Source: Verrucomicrobiales bacterium (GTDB taxonomy: Bacteria; Verrucomicrobiota; Verrucomicrobiia; Limisphaerales; UBA11320). From it: a stretch of 63,343 bases of DNA. The stretch is taken from the NCBI GenBank assembly GCA_016793885.1, contig JAEUHE010000014.1, positions 1 to 63,343 on the forward strand. The letters are read 5' to 3'. This document shows, in pieces, positions 36,827 through 45,580 of the stretch. Below the pieces are notes generated by a model that was not told the DNA's origin, did no database searches, and saw only the letters and a list, made by a program, of their open reading frames with translations. Numbering within the stretch: the first letter of the stretch is position 1; every line of letters starts with the position of its first letter. Position numbers and translations under genes: made by a program.

Positions 36827-38022
36827 GCATGACGTCTCCATCGGCGGTTTACATCTGTGCTGATTCCGGCGTCCCTGTTTTTGGCGAGAAGGGGTGTTCA
36901 GTTCATGTTCAGGAAATGCTGGGTGCGTTCTTGGAAGAGGGCTTGGAGATGCGTTTGATCGCTCAGCGGCTCGGGGGTGTGCCGGGCGGGCAGATCGCTC
37001 GGGCGCGCTTGTCGGTTCTGCCGCCGCTCGCCGCGCCCGACGTCGCGGGCAGGGAGACGTCAGCCCTGCTGGCCAATCGCGACCTGGAAGCCATTCTGAG
37101 CCATTGCGGAGCTCACCGCGCCGAGTTCCTCTACGAACGTTATTCCCTCTGGAGCTACGCCGGCATGGAGTTCGCGCGACGCGTGGGTGTTCCTGGGTTG
37201 TTGGAAGTCAACGCTCCCTTGATCGATGAGCAGTTGGAGCATCGCGGCTTGGTGCACCTGGCCGAGTGTCGCGAGGTGGCGCATCGCGTGTTCGAGGCGG
37301 CCACCCATCTTCTGGCGGTTTCCGAGGAGTTGGCCGCCTGGCTTGATGCCCAGCCGGGGGCCCGGGGCAAGGTGAGCGTGTTGCCCAATGGCGTCAGCCC
37401 TTCCCGCTTCGTCCCGAACGTGGCTCCTGCGCAGGTGCGGGGCTTGGGGGGGATGGTGATCGGCTTTTTGGGCACCTTGAAGCCCTGGCACGGCTTGATG
37501 ACCTTGCTCGAAGCTTTCGCAGTGGTTCGCCAACAGCGTCCCGACGCCCAGCTATTGCTGGTGGGAGATGGACCTGAACGCGCTCGGCTCGCAGCGAGAG
37601 CGGAGGAGCTCGGAATCTCGAGCGCGGTTCACTTTGCCGGGGCTGTAAAGCCCAGCGATGTTCCTTCCTGGCTGGCATCCATGGATGTGGCAGTGGCGCC
37701 GTACCCACCCATGGAGTCGTTCTACTTTTCTCCTCTGAAGGTGTATGAGTATCTCGCGGCGGGCCGTGCGATCGTCGCGAGCCGGATCGGCCAGATCACG
37801 TCGGTGGTTCAGGATGGAGTCACTGGGCTTCTGGTGGAGCCCGGTCAGGTGGCCCCCCTCAGCCAAGCTCTCCTTCGGCTCTCTGCGGATGCAGGGCTTC
37901 GGCAGTCGCTCGGCTGCGCGGGACGAAGCTGGGTGCTTAAGCATCGCACCTGGAAGTCTTCCGCTCGAAGGGTGCGAGCCCTCGCGGCTGAATCCCGGAA
38001 CCTCGAGGTCAGCATCCCTTAA
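36823..38022 (+). CDS. GT4-family glycosyltransferase
   Basis: 399 residues. The N-terminal domain starts VYICADSGVPVFGEKGCSVHVQEM (the G-x-x-V-H motif of GT4 enzymes) and includes FLYERYSLWSYAGMEFARRVGVPGLLEVNAPL. The donor domain has GMVIGFLGTLKPWHGLMTLLEAF, AQLLLVGDGPER, then FSPLKVYEYLAAGRAIVASRIGQI and DGVTGLLVEPG. Relatives participate in exopolysaccharide or O-antigen assembly. It is coupled to the preceding gene by ATGA overlap and followed after 6 nt by the ABC transporter gene. Confidence 0.86.
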   Translation: MSMTSPSAVYICADSGVPVFGEKGCSVHVQEMLGAFLEEGLEMRLIAQRLGGVPGGQIARARLSVLPPLAAPDVAGRETSALLANRDLEAILSHCGAHRAEFLYERYSLWSYAGMEFARRVGVPGLLEVNAPLIDEQLEHRGLVHLAECREVAHRVFEAATHLLAVSEELAAWLDAQPGARGKVSVLPNGVSPSRFVPNVAPAQVRGLGGMVIGFLGTLKPWHGLMTLLEAFAVVRQQRPDAQLLLVGDGPERARLAARAEELGISSAVHFAGAVKPSDVPSWLASMDVAVAPYPPMESFYFSPLKVYEYLAAGRAIVASRIGQITSVVQDGVTGLLVEPGQVAPLSQALLRLSADAGLRQSLGCAGRSWVLKHRTWKSSARRVRALAAESRNLEVSIP

Positions 38023-38028
38023 CCGCCT

Positions 38029-39879
38029 ATGGCCTCCACACTACATCTGTCGGAAACGATCAGCCTCTATCGAAGGGCTCGAATTCATTTCGGTCCGGCG
38101 CTGGGTGCCTTCCGCGGGCTCATTTTCGGATCGGTTCTCGCGGTTCTGCTGGAAGTGCTCTTTCGATTGCTGGAGCCCTGGCCTCTGAAGGTGATTTTCG
38201 ACTATGTTCTGCCCGAGCGACCGCCGACTCCGGCAGGGATGCTCAGTTTTCTGGGCTCCTTGCCCCCGAGTGACATCCTGTGGGTCGCATGCATCTCGCT
38301 GGTGGCGATCTGTGCGGGACGTGCGGTCGCAGCCTATGTGGCCACGGTCGGCTTTGCCATCATCGGCAACCGTCTCTGGGCACGGATGCGTGGTCGCGTC
38401 TACCGCAACCTTCAGTATCTCTCGCTGTCGTTCCACGCGCGTTCCCGTGCGGGGGATTTGGTGGTTCGCGTGATCGGCGACATTGGCATTCTTCAGGATG
38501 CCACCGTTAATGCCCTGCTCCCCATGATTGGCAAGGTTCTGATCCTGGTGGGTATGGTCGGTTTGATGTTTTGGCTGCACTGGCAATTGGCTCTAGTCTC
38601 GATCGCCCTGGTGCCACTCTTTTGGCTGCGCACGGTCCGATTGACCCGTCAGATCCGGACGGTGGCGCAGCAGCAACGCCAGCGCGAGAGCGACATGGCG
38701 GCCACGGCCGCCGAATCCTTGGGAGGAATTCGCACCATCCAAACGTTGTCGCTGGGCAACACCTTTGCGGACGAGTTTTCCAGCGCCAACGAGAAGAACC
38801 TCAAAACCGCCGTCAAGGGACGTCGATTGGCTGCCGGTTTGGAACGCTCCATCGATCTGCTCGTGGGAGCGGCGACCGCTTTGGTGCTGTGGTATGGCAC
38901 CCGGCAGGTGATGGCGGGATCCTTGCGCGCGGGCGACCTCCTGTTGTTTCTCGCCTATCTAAAGTACGCCTACCGGCCGATTCAGGACTTCGCCAAGTAT
39001 AGCGCTCGACTCAGCAAAGCCAGTGCCTCCGCCGCTCGCGTTTTCGATCTGCTGGAAAGCACCCCTGAGGTGCAGGACCGTCCCGACGCCATCCCTGCTC
39101 CGCCTTTTCTGGGGCACGTGGAATTTGATCAGGTCTCGTTCCTCTATGAAGATGCCAAGTTCGTGCTAAAGAAGGTTCAACTGGTAATTCCCGCCGGGCG
39201 TCATGTGGCATTGGTCGGGCCCTCAGGAAGCGGCAAGTCGACTTTGGCGAGCTTGATTCTTCGGTTGTACGATCCTTGTTCCGGACAAATTCGCATCGAT
39301 GGAGTGGCTTTGGATCGCTTCACTGTTGAGTCGCTCCGGCAGCAGATCAGCGTCGTTCTGCAGGACAACCTGCTCTTCGCCACTTCCGTGCGCGAGAACA
39401 TTGCCCTCGGGTGTGCGGGGGTGTCAGACGAAGCGATTGAGGAAGCGGCTAAACTTGCCCGCGCGGATGAGTTTATCCGCGCTCTCCCTGCCGGCTACGA
39501 CACGGTGATCGGAGAGAGGGGTGTGACCCTTTCCCACGGCCAGCGCCAACGCATTGCCATCGCACGCGCCGCGGTCCGTCTGGCACCGATCCTCATCCTC
39601 GATGAACCCACGACTGGCCTCGATGTGCAGAGCGAGCAGGCGGTGCTAGCCGCGCTGGAAAAGCGCTATGCGGGTCGGACCGTGTTGCACATAACCCACG
39701 ACCTCAGCCATGCGCGTCGTTCCGATACCATCATCTATCTGGGCAGGGGTCGAGTTCTCGAGCAGGGCACCCATGAGGAGTTGGTGAAGCAGCGAGGTGC
39801 CTACGCGGCGCTTTGGGATACTGCTACGGGCAACAATGCATCCAAGGCTAATCAAGATTCTTATGTTGTCACTCTCTGA
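38029..39879 (+). CDS. ABC exporter half-transporter (permease-ATPase fusion)
   Basis: 616 residues, MsbA/lipid-glycan exporter architecture: six-helix transmembrane domain (about 25-310; e.g. GLIFGSVLAVLLEVLFRLLE, VLILVGMVGLMFWLHWQLALV) fused to an ATPase. Walker A GPSGSGKST is 397-405, Q-loop ISVVLQDNLLFAT, signature LSHGQ (501-505, His replacing the usual Gly), Walker B ILILDEP (about 521-527) and switch His in ITHDLSHA. It probably works as a homodimer in the inner membrane, moving the glycosylated product made by its neighbours. Its end overlaps the next gene by 17 nt. The C-terminal 20 residues are a variable tail. Confidence 0.9.
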   Translation: MASTLHLSETISLYRRARIHFGPALGAFRGLIFGSVLAVLLEVLFRLLEPWPLKVIFDYVLPERPPTPAGMLSFLGSLPPSDILWVACISLVAICAGRAVAAYVATVGFAIIGNRLWARMRGRVYRNLQYLSLSFHARSRAGDLVVRVIGDIGILQDATVNALLPMIGKVLILVGMVGLMFWLHWQLALVSIALVPLFWLRTVRLTRQIRTVAQQQRQRESDMAATAAESLGGIRTIQTLSLGNTFADEFSSANEKNLKTAVKGRRLAAGLERSIDLLVGAATALVLWYGTRQVMAGSLRAGDLLLFLAYLKYAYRPIQDFAKYSARLSKASASAARVFDLLESTPEVQDRPDAIPAPPFLGHVEFDQVSFLYEDAKFVLKKVQLVIPAGRHVALVGPSGSGKSTLASLILRLYDPCSGQIRIDGVALDRFTVESLRQQISVVLQDNLLFATSVRENIALGCAGVSDEAIEEAAKLARADEFIRALPAGYDTVIGERGVTLSHGQRQRIAIARAAVRLAPILILDEPTTGLDVQSEQAVLAALEKRYAGRTVLHITHDLSHARRSDTIIYLGRGRVLEQGTHEELVKQRGAYAALWDTATGNNASKANQDSYVVTL

Positions 39880-40768
39880 CCAGTCGCTTGCGCCGGATCT
39901 AGGGTTGGTGCTGTCGGCTCGCGGATACGAGTTGGAGGCCGGCGATTATCAGGTGCGGCGCCCTGACCGGGAGGCGCTCCCCGTCCGAACACCCGCCGGA
40001 GTGAGTGCGGTCGCCAAGCACTATCCTCGCGGGGGCGGGGAGGCCGCGTTCGCCAATGCAGTCCTGGTTTGGAACTCGAGCTTCGGTCGAGCCCGCCGGC
40101 CCGCGGTGGTGCCGGAGCCGCTGCACTATGAGGCGGATCTTTCCCTGGCGATCTTCGCGCGTGTCCCCGGGACCCCCATGGAAACGCATCCCCTGGCCGA
40201 CTCGGCCATCGAGCCATGGGAGAGAGTTGTGGATCTGCTCGCCGAACTCCATCGATCCGATGCACTGCCAACGACCCGTCGAAGCGCTCGCGGAGTCCTG
40301 CGCTCCTTGGGTCGGCGTCTTGACTGGATCAAGACCCATTCTCCGGAACACCAAGCCTCCTTCCAGCAGGTCCTGGTGGCCATGGAGAATCGGCGGCGCA
40401 AAGGCTCCGGGTTGGTGCCCAGCCATGGCGATTTCTCCACCCGCAATATTCTGGTGCACGAGGAGACGTTGGTCGTGATCGATTGGGACCGTTTTCAATG
40501 GGCAGATCCTGCTCGCGATCTGGCCTATGTGGCGACCTCGAGTTGGCTCGCCTCACTGCGGCGCGGCCGCCAGCCCAACCACGCTTTGATCAAGCGCCTC
40601 GTCCGGCGTTACGAATCGGTAAACCCGGCGAACACGGTCGCCGCCACGATGTCCTTTTACACAGCCGCCGCCTTGCTGAGGAGAGCGGCCAGCCTCTTGC
40701 AGCTCTGGCCTGCCGAACGCTATCTGGCAACCCCTCTGATCAACCTAGCCTTGGCGGAAGTCGCATGA
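39863..40768 (+). CDS. APH/choline-kinase-like phosphotransferase 1
   Basis: 301 residues from ATG 39863 (MLSLSDQSLAPDLGLVLSARG); an earlier in-frame start would deepen the overlap with the ABC gene. Protein-kinase-like fold of the aminoglycoside phosphotransferase family: VAKHYPRGGGEAAFANAV (ATP-site Lys), SLAIFARVPGTPM hinge, catalytic loop VPSHGDFSTRNILVHE (HGD-x4-N) and metal-binding LVVIDWDRFQWADPARDLAY. Such kinases phosphorylate small hydroxyl substrates (sugars, choline, antibiotics). In a glycosyltransferase/exporter operon a sugar or lipid-linked acceptor is more likely than antibiotic resistance. Stop overlaps the next ATG. Confidence 0.8.
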   Translation: MLSLSDQSLAPDLGLVLSARGYELEAGDYQVRRPDREALPVRTPAGVSAVAKHYPRGGGEAAFANAVLVWNSSFGRARRPAVVPEPLHYEADLSLAIFARVPGTPMETHPLADSAIEPWERVVDLLAELHRSDALPTTRRSARGVLRSLGRRLDWIKTHSPEHQASFQQVLVAMENRRRKGSGLVPSHGDFSTRNILVHEETLVVIDWDRFQWADPARDLAYVATSSWLASLRRGRQPNHALIKRLVRRYESVNPANTVAATMSFYTAAALLRRAASLLQLWPAERYLATPLINLALAEVA

Positions 40769-41877
40769 AGATAACTGTCCTGAGCCATAATCTGTCTTCC
40801 AACGCGTCCATGAGAGCGCATCGGCTCGCCTTGGCAGCGCGGGCCTTCGCCGAGGTGCAGGTGGTAGGACCGGTGGAGAAGGGCGGTCTTTGGCCTGCGT
40901 TGCCTGAGGAGTCTTGGATCCGCACGGTGCCCGAGGGGCGCTTTCCCCGCTTTTATCGCTCGTTTCTCGAGTTGATTCAACTCTGCCAGGGGTCTGATGT
41001 CTTGATCGCAGTTAAGCCCCAGTTGGCGTCCTACGGCGCAGCCTTGGTGGCGTCGGAAAAGCTCGATATCCCGGTGATTCTGGATGTGGATGATCTCGAC
41101 ACCGGGTTCGCTCCTCGGGCCGAGTGGGCAGCGAAGCCGTCCATGGCCGATCTTAGCAGGCCTGGATCCGCAGTCTTTGTCTCACTGCTGAGCCGGGCCG
41201 GAGGAGCGGCTTCCGCCGTCACTTCCGCGTCTCGCTCGCTGCAGAAGCGATTCGGTGGAACCTTGATCCCGCACGGTTCAGACACGGAGCGGTTTAATCC
41301 ACCGATGATCGATCGATCGTCGGTGCGTCGCGAATTTGGCTTCTCTGGACCCACGGTGCTTTTCGCTGGGACGCCCCGTTGGCACAAGGGCTTGAAGCCA
41401 CTGGCCAAAGCCGTCGGATCGGTTGCAGGCGCAACCCTGGCGGTGCTGTGCCGCCCTGCGGACCTGGCCGAAAAGTCTTGGTCCAAGTATCCCATTCAGC
41501 GGCTTTCGCCGATCCCGTACCACGACCTGCCCAGGCTGCTGGCAGCGGCTGATCTCGTAGCCGTGCCTCAGCTGGACACGGAGGTGACCCGCTATCAGAT
41601 GCCCATGAAGATTTATGACTGCATGGCGATGGGTAAACCCATTGTCGCGAGCGCCGTGTCGGATCTGCCCGAGGTGCTTGAGGGTTGTGGAATGTTGGTG
41701 CCGCCCGGTGAGTCGGAGGCGCTGGCGGCCGCCATTCGCAATCTGCTGGAGAATCCAGCGCTCTCCGCGGAACTAGGGCGAAAAGCGCGAGAGAGGTGCC
41801 TGGACAATTTCACCATTGGCCATCTCTCGGAGCGCTTGCGGGGAGTGGTTGAGGCAGTGGTCAGGAGGGGCGCGTGA
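40765..41877 (+). CDS. GT4-like glycosyltransferase
   Basis: 370 residues. ATG 40765 overlaps the previous TGA (ATGA), fixing the start; the frame upstream of it is only an open shadow. N-terminal domain MKITVLSHNLSSNASMRAHRLALAA and DVLIAVKPQLASYGAALVASEK; DVDDLDTGF may sit near the acceptor site. The donor domain carries HGSDTERFNP, FAGTPRWHKGLKPLAKAVG, PYHDLPRLLAAADLVAVPQ, and MPMKIYDCMAMGKPIVASAVSDLPEVL followed by GMLVPPGESEALA. This is the third GT4 enzyme of the cluster, placed between the two kinase genes, so kinase and transferase steps may alternate. Confidence 0.82.
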   Translation: MKITVLSHNLSSNASMRAHRLALAARAFAEVQVVGPVEKGGLWPALPEESWIRTVPEGRFPRFYRSFLELIQLCQGSDVLIAVKPQLASYGAALVASEKLDIPVILDVDDLDTGFAPRAEWAAKPSMADLSRPGSAVFVSLLSRAGGAASAVTSASRSLQKRFGGTLIPHGSDTERFNPPMIDRSSVRREFGFSGPTVLFAGTPRWHKGLKPLAKAVGSVAGATLAVLCRPADLAEKSWSKYPIQRLSPIPYHDLPRLLAAADLVAVPQLDTEVTRYQMPMKIYDCMAMGKPIVASAVSDLPEVLEGCGMLVPPGESEALAAAIRNLLENPALSAELGRKARERCLDNFTIGHLSERLRGVVEAVVRRGA

Positions 41878-43013
41878 GCTGTCGCGTGTCCATTCCTCTC
41901 ACGGTACTGGAAGACCCTGGTTTTCTACCCCTGCGCGAGGCCTTTCACCCGGAAACGATGGAGTCCCGGCTCCGCACGCTTTTGCAGGAGCGTGGTTCGG
42001 GAGCCGAGGGTTCCGCACCGGTCGCGCGGCAGTTGGAGTCGATTCGGGTGTTTCGCCACAAGCCGGCGAAACGTTGTCTCGTGGAATACGCGATGACGGA
42101 TGGCGGCCTCCGCGTTCCAGGAGCCCCCTGGCACTTGATTGGGAAGATCCGAGCGAAGGGCCCTGATCAGCGGAGTTATACGCTACTGCGTAAACTGTGG
42201 TCGAGCGGCTTTGATGCAAAGTCGGTGGACGGAATAGCGATCCCCGAGCCCATCGGCCTGATCGAATCCTCCCACCTTCTCCTGCAACGGAAGGTCATCG
42301 GCGATTCCTTGGAGACGTTCCTGAGAGTCCCCCAGGCGCTGGCTATCGCGCATCGGGTGGCCGAGGCAGCGGTTAAGCTGCACCGCTTGGAGCTGCGTCC
42401 GAACCGTAAGCACACCGTCGCGGACGAGTGCTCCATCCTGCGCGACCGTTTCGATCGACTTTCGGAGACGCGGCCATCGCTGAGGGCGCGCCTGGACGCC
42501 ATCTTTGAGTCTTGTTGTCGGTTGTTCTCGGCTTTCGAGGAGCGGGAGAGCTGTTGCATCCATCGTGATTTTTATCCAGCCCAGGTTATCCTGAGTGGTC
42601 CGCTCGTGCATCTGTTGGATTTCGATCTCTGCTGTTGCGGGGACCCGGCGCTCGATATTGGCAATTTCTTGGGACACATCACCGAGCAGAGTCTGCGCGA
42701 GCATGGGCATGCCGGAGCCTACTCGTGCTTTGAGCTGATGCTCAAGGAACGCTACCTGGAGTTAACCGCGGTCGAGTTGCGTCCTCGCATTCGGGCTTAT
42801 CAGACGGTAACCGTGGCCAGGCATCTCTATCTCTGCACTCTCAAGCCTGACCGCGTCTCTATCCTGCCGTTGCTGCTCGATTGGTGTGAGGAGCGTTTAG
42901 GGCTTGGTTCCAGCGGGAAGCCCCGCGTCCAGGTCATGCCCGGCGCTCGGAACCACAGCGCCCCATCGGTCAATCCAACGGATTCCGTCCCAGTCACCTT
43001 CAAGTCTGAATGA
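41874..43013 (+). CDS. APH-like phosphotransferase 2 (variant catalytic loop)
   Basis: 379 residues, GTG start at 41874 overlapping the previous TGA (GTGA). Aminoglycoside-phosphotransferase fold: ATP-site Lys in LIGKIRAKGPDQRSYTLLRKL, hinge HLLLQRKVIGDSLETFL, catalytic loop CCIHRDFYPAQVILSG and metal-binding VHLLDFDLCCCGDPALDIGNF. The catalytic Asp (HRD) is kept, but the Asn of HxDxxxxN is Gln (HRDFYPAQ), a variant I associate with an APH subfamily. Cys clusters (ESCCRLF, ESCCIH, DLCCCGD) are unusual. It is clearly diverged from kinase 1 and is coupled to the surface-protein gene that follows by ATGA overlap. Confidence 0.76.
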   Translation: MSCRVSIPLTVLEDPGFLPLREAFHPETMESRLRTLLQERGSGAEGSAPVARQLESIRVFRHKPAKRCLVEYAMTDGGLRVPGAPWHLIGKIRAKGPDQRSYTLLRKLWSSGFDAKSVDGIAIPEPIGLIESSHLLLQRKVIGDSLETFLRVPQALAIAHRVAEAAVKLHRLELRPNRKHTVADECSILRDRFDRLSETRPSLRARLDAIFESCCRLFSAFEERESCCIHRDFYPAQVILSGPLVHLLDFDLCCCGDPALDIGNFLGHITEQSLREHGHAGAYSCFELMLKERYLELTAVELRPRIRAYQTVTVARHLYLCTLKPDRVSILPLLLDWCEERLGLGSSGKPRVQVMPGARNHSAPSVNPTDSVPVTFKSE

Positions 43014-44731
43014 ATATGATGATCAGCGTTTGTTGGATGGCCACCCAGCCAGGTCGACGCCGGGGGCTGAGGACGGGCCCTGGTGCAAGGGTGCTTGCGG
43101 CGGTGCTCTGGGCCGTCACCTCCGCCTCGTGCTTATGGGCAGATTCCGTCTGGAACAAGGCTGGCTCGGGCACTTGGATGGAAGCTGCCAGTTGGCTGGG
43201 CGGGCTTCCTTCGTCGACGCAGGCGGTTTCGGTGGTGAACGCCGGCAGCAAGGTGGTGACCATCGACTCCACCGCGCCCGCGGGGAATCGGGTCATCCGC
43301 CGGCTCAACTTAGCTGGAACGGCAGGCTCCACCAACACGCTTCGGCTGAGTGGTATGGGGGCCGTGCCGCTGCTCTCCTCCAACACCGTCAGCCTTGGAG
43401 TCGGCGGGCGTCTCGAGATTCTGAGTTCCAGGTTCGTGATCGATGGCTCAGCTCAGGGTAGCTTGACTCTGCTGTCTGGGGATCTGCTGCTCGACGGCGG
43501 CGAGTTGTCCTGCATTGCAGGGGCTCGAGCGCGGATCGGACGGGAGGGGCTGGGTAGCATGACTCTTCGTGCGGGGATGTTTCGCAGTGCGAGCGACCTG
43601 GTGCTCGGCGGCTTGGCGGGGTCGGTTGGACGACTCTCGATGGGGGGCGGGACCTCGATAGTGTCCGGCATCCTGATCCTGGGAGATGACCCGCTCTCCC
43701 GTGGCGAGTTTCAGCTAAACGGTGGGAGCCTCATCGCCACGAACGGCACGGCTCGAATCGGTGAGGACGGGTCGGGATCGTTCATCCTGTCCGACGGGTT
43801 GGCGCTCATGGAGGATGTTTCGGTGGGGCGTTCTTCCAACTCCGCTGGTGTGTTGCTTCTGACGGGGGGAATCCTGCGGTGCAATGACCTGTCGGTAGGG
43901 CGATTTAGCAGCTCCACCGGTCAGTTCGTGCTGCGCGGCGGCACCTTTCAAGCGTCAGCAGATTCTCTTTATGTGGGGCGGGAGGGCGTCGGAGAGATGC
44001 TGCTGGAATCAGGGCAGGCGCGAGTTCTTGAGCTGCAGTTGACGGCTGCTTCAACCGCTCGCGGCCGGTTGAGTCTGAGCGGGGGCACCTTGACGGTGGG
44101 CTCGAATCTCACCGTGGGGGTGGTGGCTGGGCGGGGAGCCGAGGCGGTGATCTCAAGGGGAGCCTTGAACGTAACCAATTTGGAACAGACGGCGCTGCTG
44201 CAGGTCGGCAGTGGTGGACTGCAACTCAGCGGAGGATCCGTCCTCGTGGATCGATTGCTGCTCGCCAGCGCCCAAGGCACTTTCGTTTTCAACGGTGGCG
44301 AGTTGAGCACACGCCAGAGCGAGGTCTCCAACGGAAAGGCATTCGTGGTGGGCGACGGAGTTCAGATCGCGAATCTACACCTCCAAGGAGGAGTTCATCG
44401 CTTCCCCAATGGTTTGGTCATCAACTCCCGAGCAACCCTGACTGGCTGTGGAACGATTGTCGGTAATGTTACGGTGCTTGCCGGCGGCGCGAGCCTCTTA
44501 AGGTGTGGCGGGCCCGAATTGGCGCAGTTTCGCCGGACTCCCCAGGGCGTCGGGTTCTCCTTTGTAGGAACTGCGGGGGTGACTTATACGGTCGAATACA
44601 CGGATGAACTGGTGCCTGCCCTCTGGAAGACGTTGCGTACGGTGGTGGGCAATGGAGGAGCAAGCTCGGTGGAGGATTCCTTCGCGCCGCTGGGAAACCG
44701 GTTTTACCGCCTCATCTCCCCTCAACCCTAA
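43010..44731 (+). CDS. Secreted repetitive beta-strand protein (autotransporter-passenger-like)
   Basis: 573 residues; ATG 43010 overlaps the preceding TGA. Signal about 1-44 ([17 protein letters not shown]). The body is built from roughly 20-25-residue repeats of the type G-x-hxhxxG-x-hxxxxxhx[101 protein letters not shown]. This resembles autotransporter-associated beta-strand repeats, but there is no beta-barrel translocator. It ends with the C-terminal module ([20 protein letters not shown]...FYRLISPQP) shared with other secreted proteins here. Possibly the glycosylated or anchored product of the operon; that link is inference. Confidence 0.78.
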   Translation: MNMMISVCWMATQPGRRRGLRTGPGARVLAAVLWAVTSASCLWADSVWNKAGSGTWMEAASWLGGLPSSTQAVSVVNAGSKVVTIDSTAPAGNRVIRRLNLAGTAGSTNTLRLSGMGAVPLLSSNTVSLGVGGRLEILSSRFVIDGSAQGSLTLLSGDLLLDGGELSCIAGARARIGREGLGSMTLRAGMFRSASDLVLGGLAGSVGRLSMGGGTSIVSGILILGDDPLSRGEFQLNGGSLIATNGTARIGEDGSGSFILSDGLALMEDVSVGRSSNSAGVLLLTGGILRCNDLSVGRFSSSTGQFVLRGGTFQASADSLYVGREGVGEMLLESGQARVLELQLTAASTARGRLSLSGGTLTVGSNLTVGVVAGRGAEAVISRGALNVTNLEQTALLQVGSGGLQLSGGSVLVDRLLLASAQGTFVFNGGELSTRQSEVSNGKAFVVGDGVQIANLHLQGGVHRFPNGLVINSRATLTGCGTIVGNVTVLAGGASLLRCGGPELAQFRRTPQGVGFSFVGTAGVTYTVEYTDELVPALWKTLRTVVGNGGASSVEDSFAPLGNRFYRLISPQP

Positions 44732-44739
44732 TAATCTTT

Positions 44740-45579
44740 ATGATGAGCCTGAAGTGGAATGTTGTTCAGTCGGGGCTTGGCGCCGCACGTCGTCAGAAGC
44801 CGTGCCGGCGAGTGGGGATCCGGCACGGTGCCTTCACCCTCATTGAGCTCTTGGTGGTGATCGCGATCATCGCCATCCTCTCCGCGTTGCTGCTGCCCGC
44901 CCTTTCCTCGGTCAAGGAGAAGGCTCGCACCCTGTCCTGCGCCAGTAATTTGAAGCAGATCCAGCTGGCGATCACGCTGTATGCCCACGACAACGACGAT
45001 GCGTTGGTCGCGGCTGAACTCAGCACCTCGAACGGGGCACCCTATCGGGAGGGGTGGTGCACGCTGCTGCGCAATGCTGGCTACATTTCCGCCCCGCAAT
45101 CCATCTCCTACTACGGCATTTCTGAACAAAATACCGTGCTTCGCTGTCCGGCTGGCCGGCCTGAGGTCTATTCCGTGAACCCCACATCGCGCTCCGACGA
45201 GGAGGGCGCGAAAGCACGCCCGTTCGTGTCGGAGAGCACCGGGCAGAGGAGGTACGTGCACACCTGGTACGGCATCAACGGAGCACTGGGAAACTCGCGA
45301 TCCTATCCGTTTTTGCGACTCCCCTTGGACGACGACGAGGACAACAAGCGGATGCGTCCTGGAACCATGACCCGTTGGGCGAGTGTTCCGTTCCAGCTGC
45401 CCACGGTGTTCGATGGATTCTGGATCCTCAACGGCAAGGATGAGCGGGTGAACGCGCGTCACGAGCGCCGGCCCAAGACCAACGTGGCATTCTTTGACGG
45501 GAGCGTGCTCAAGTTCAACACCTATGACATTCCGAACGTCCGTGACACCAACGCAGCTCCGATCCGATGGAGACTTTAA
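44740..45579 (+). CDS. Pseudopilin-like protein with prepilin cleavage motif
   Basis: 279 residues. A basic leader ([13 protein letters not shown]) precedes [24 protein letters not shown], the type II secretion/type IV pilin N-terminal helix; cleavage is probably after Ala31, giving Glu5. The C-terminal half is the globular domain of the planctomycete/verrucomicrobial H-X9-DG family: [28 protein letters not shown], and [19 protein letters not shown] (spacing slightly longer than nine). Processed by prepilin peptidase at the inner membrane. It starts 8 nt after the repetitive surface-protein gene and ends 1 nt before the next, so it belongs to the same operon. Confidence 0.84.
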   Translation: MMSLKWNVVQSGLGAARRQKPCRRVGIRHGAFTLIELLVVIAIIAILSALLLPALSSVKEKARTLSCASNLKQIQLAITLYAHDNDDALVAAELSTSNGAPYREGWCTLLRNAGYISAPQSISYYGISEQNTVLRCPAGRPEVYSVNPTSRSDEEGAKARPFVSESTGQRRYVHTWYGINGALGNSRSYPFLRLPLDDDEDNKRMRPGTMTRWASVPFQLPTVFDGFWILNGKDERVNARHERRPKTNVAFFDGSVLKFNTYDIPNVRDTNAAPIRWRL

Positions 45580-45580
45580 T

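Noticed and set aside
39863..43013. Aminoglycoside resistance genes
   Set aside because: APH fold is broad; placement inside a glycosyltransferase/exporter operon and divergent sequences argue for a biosynthetic role.
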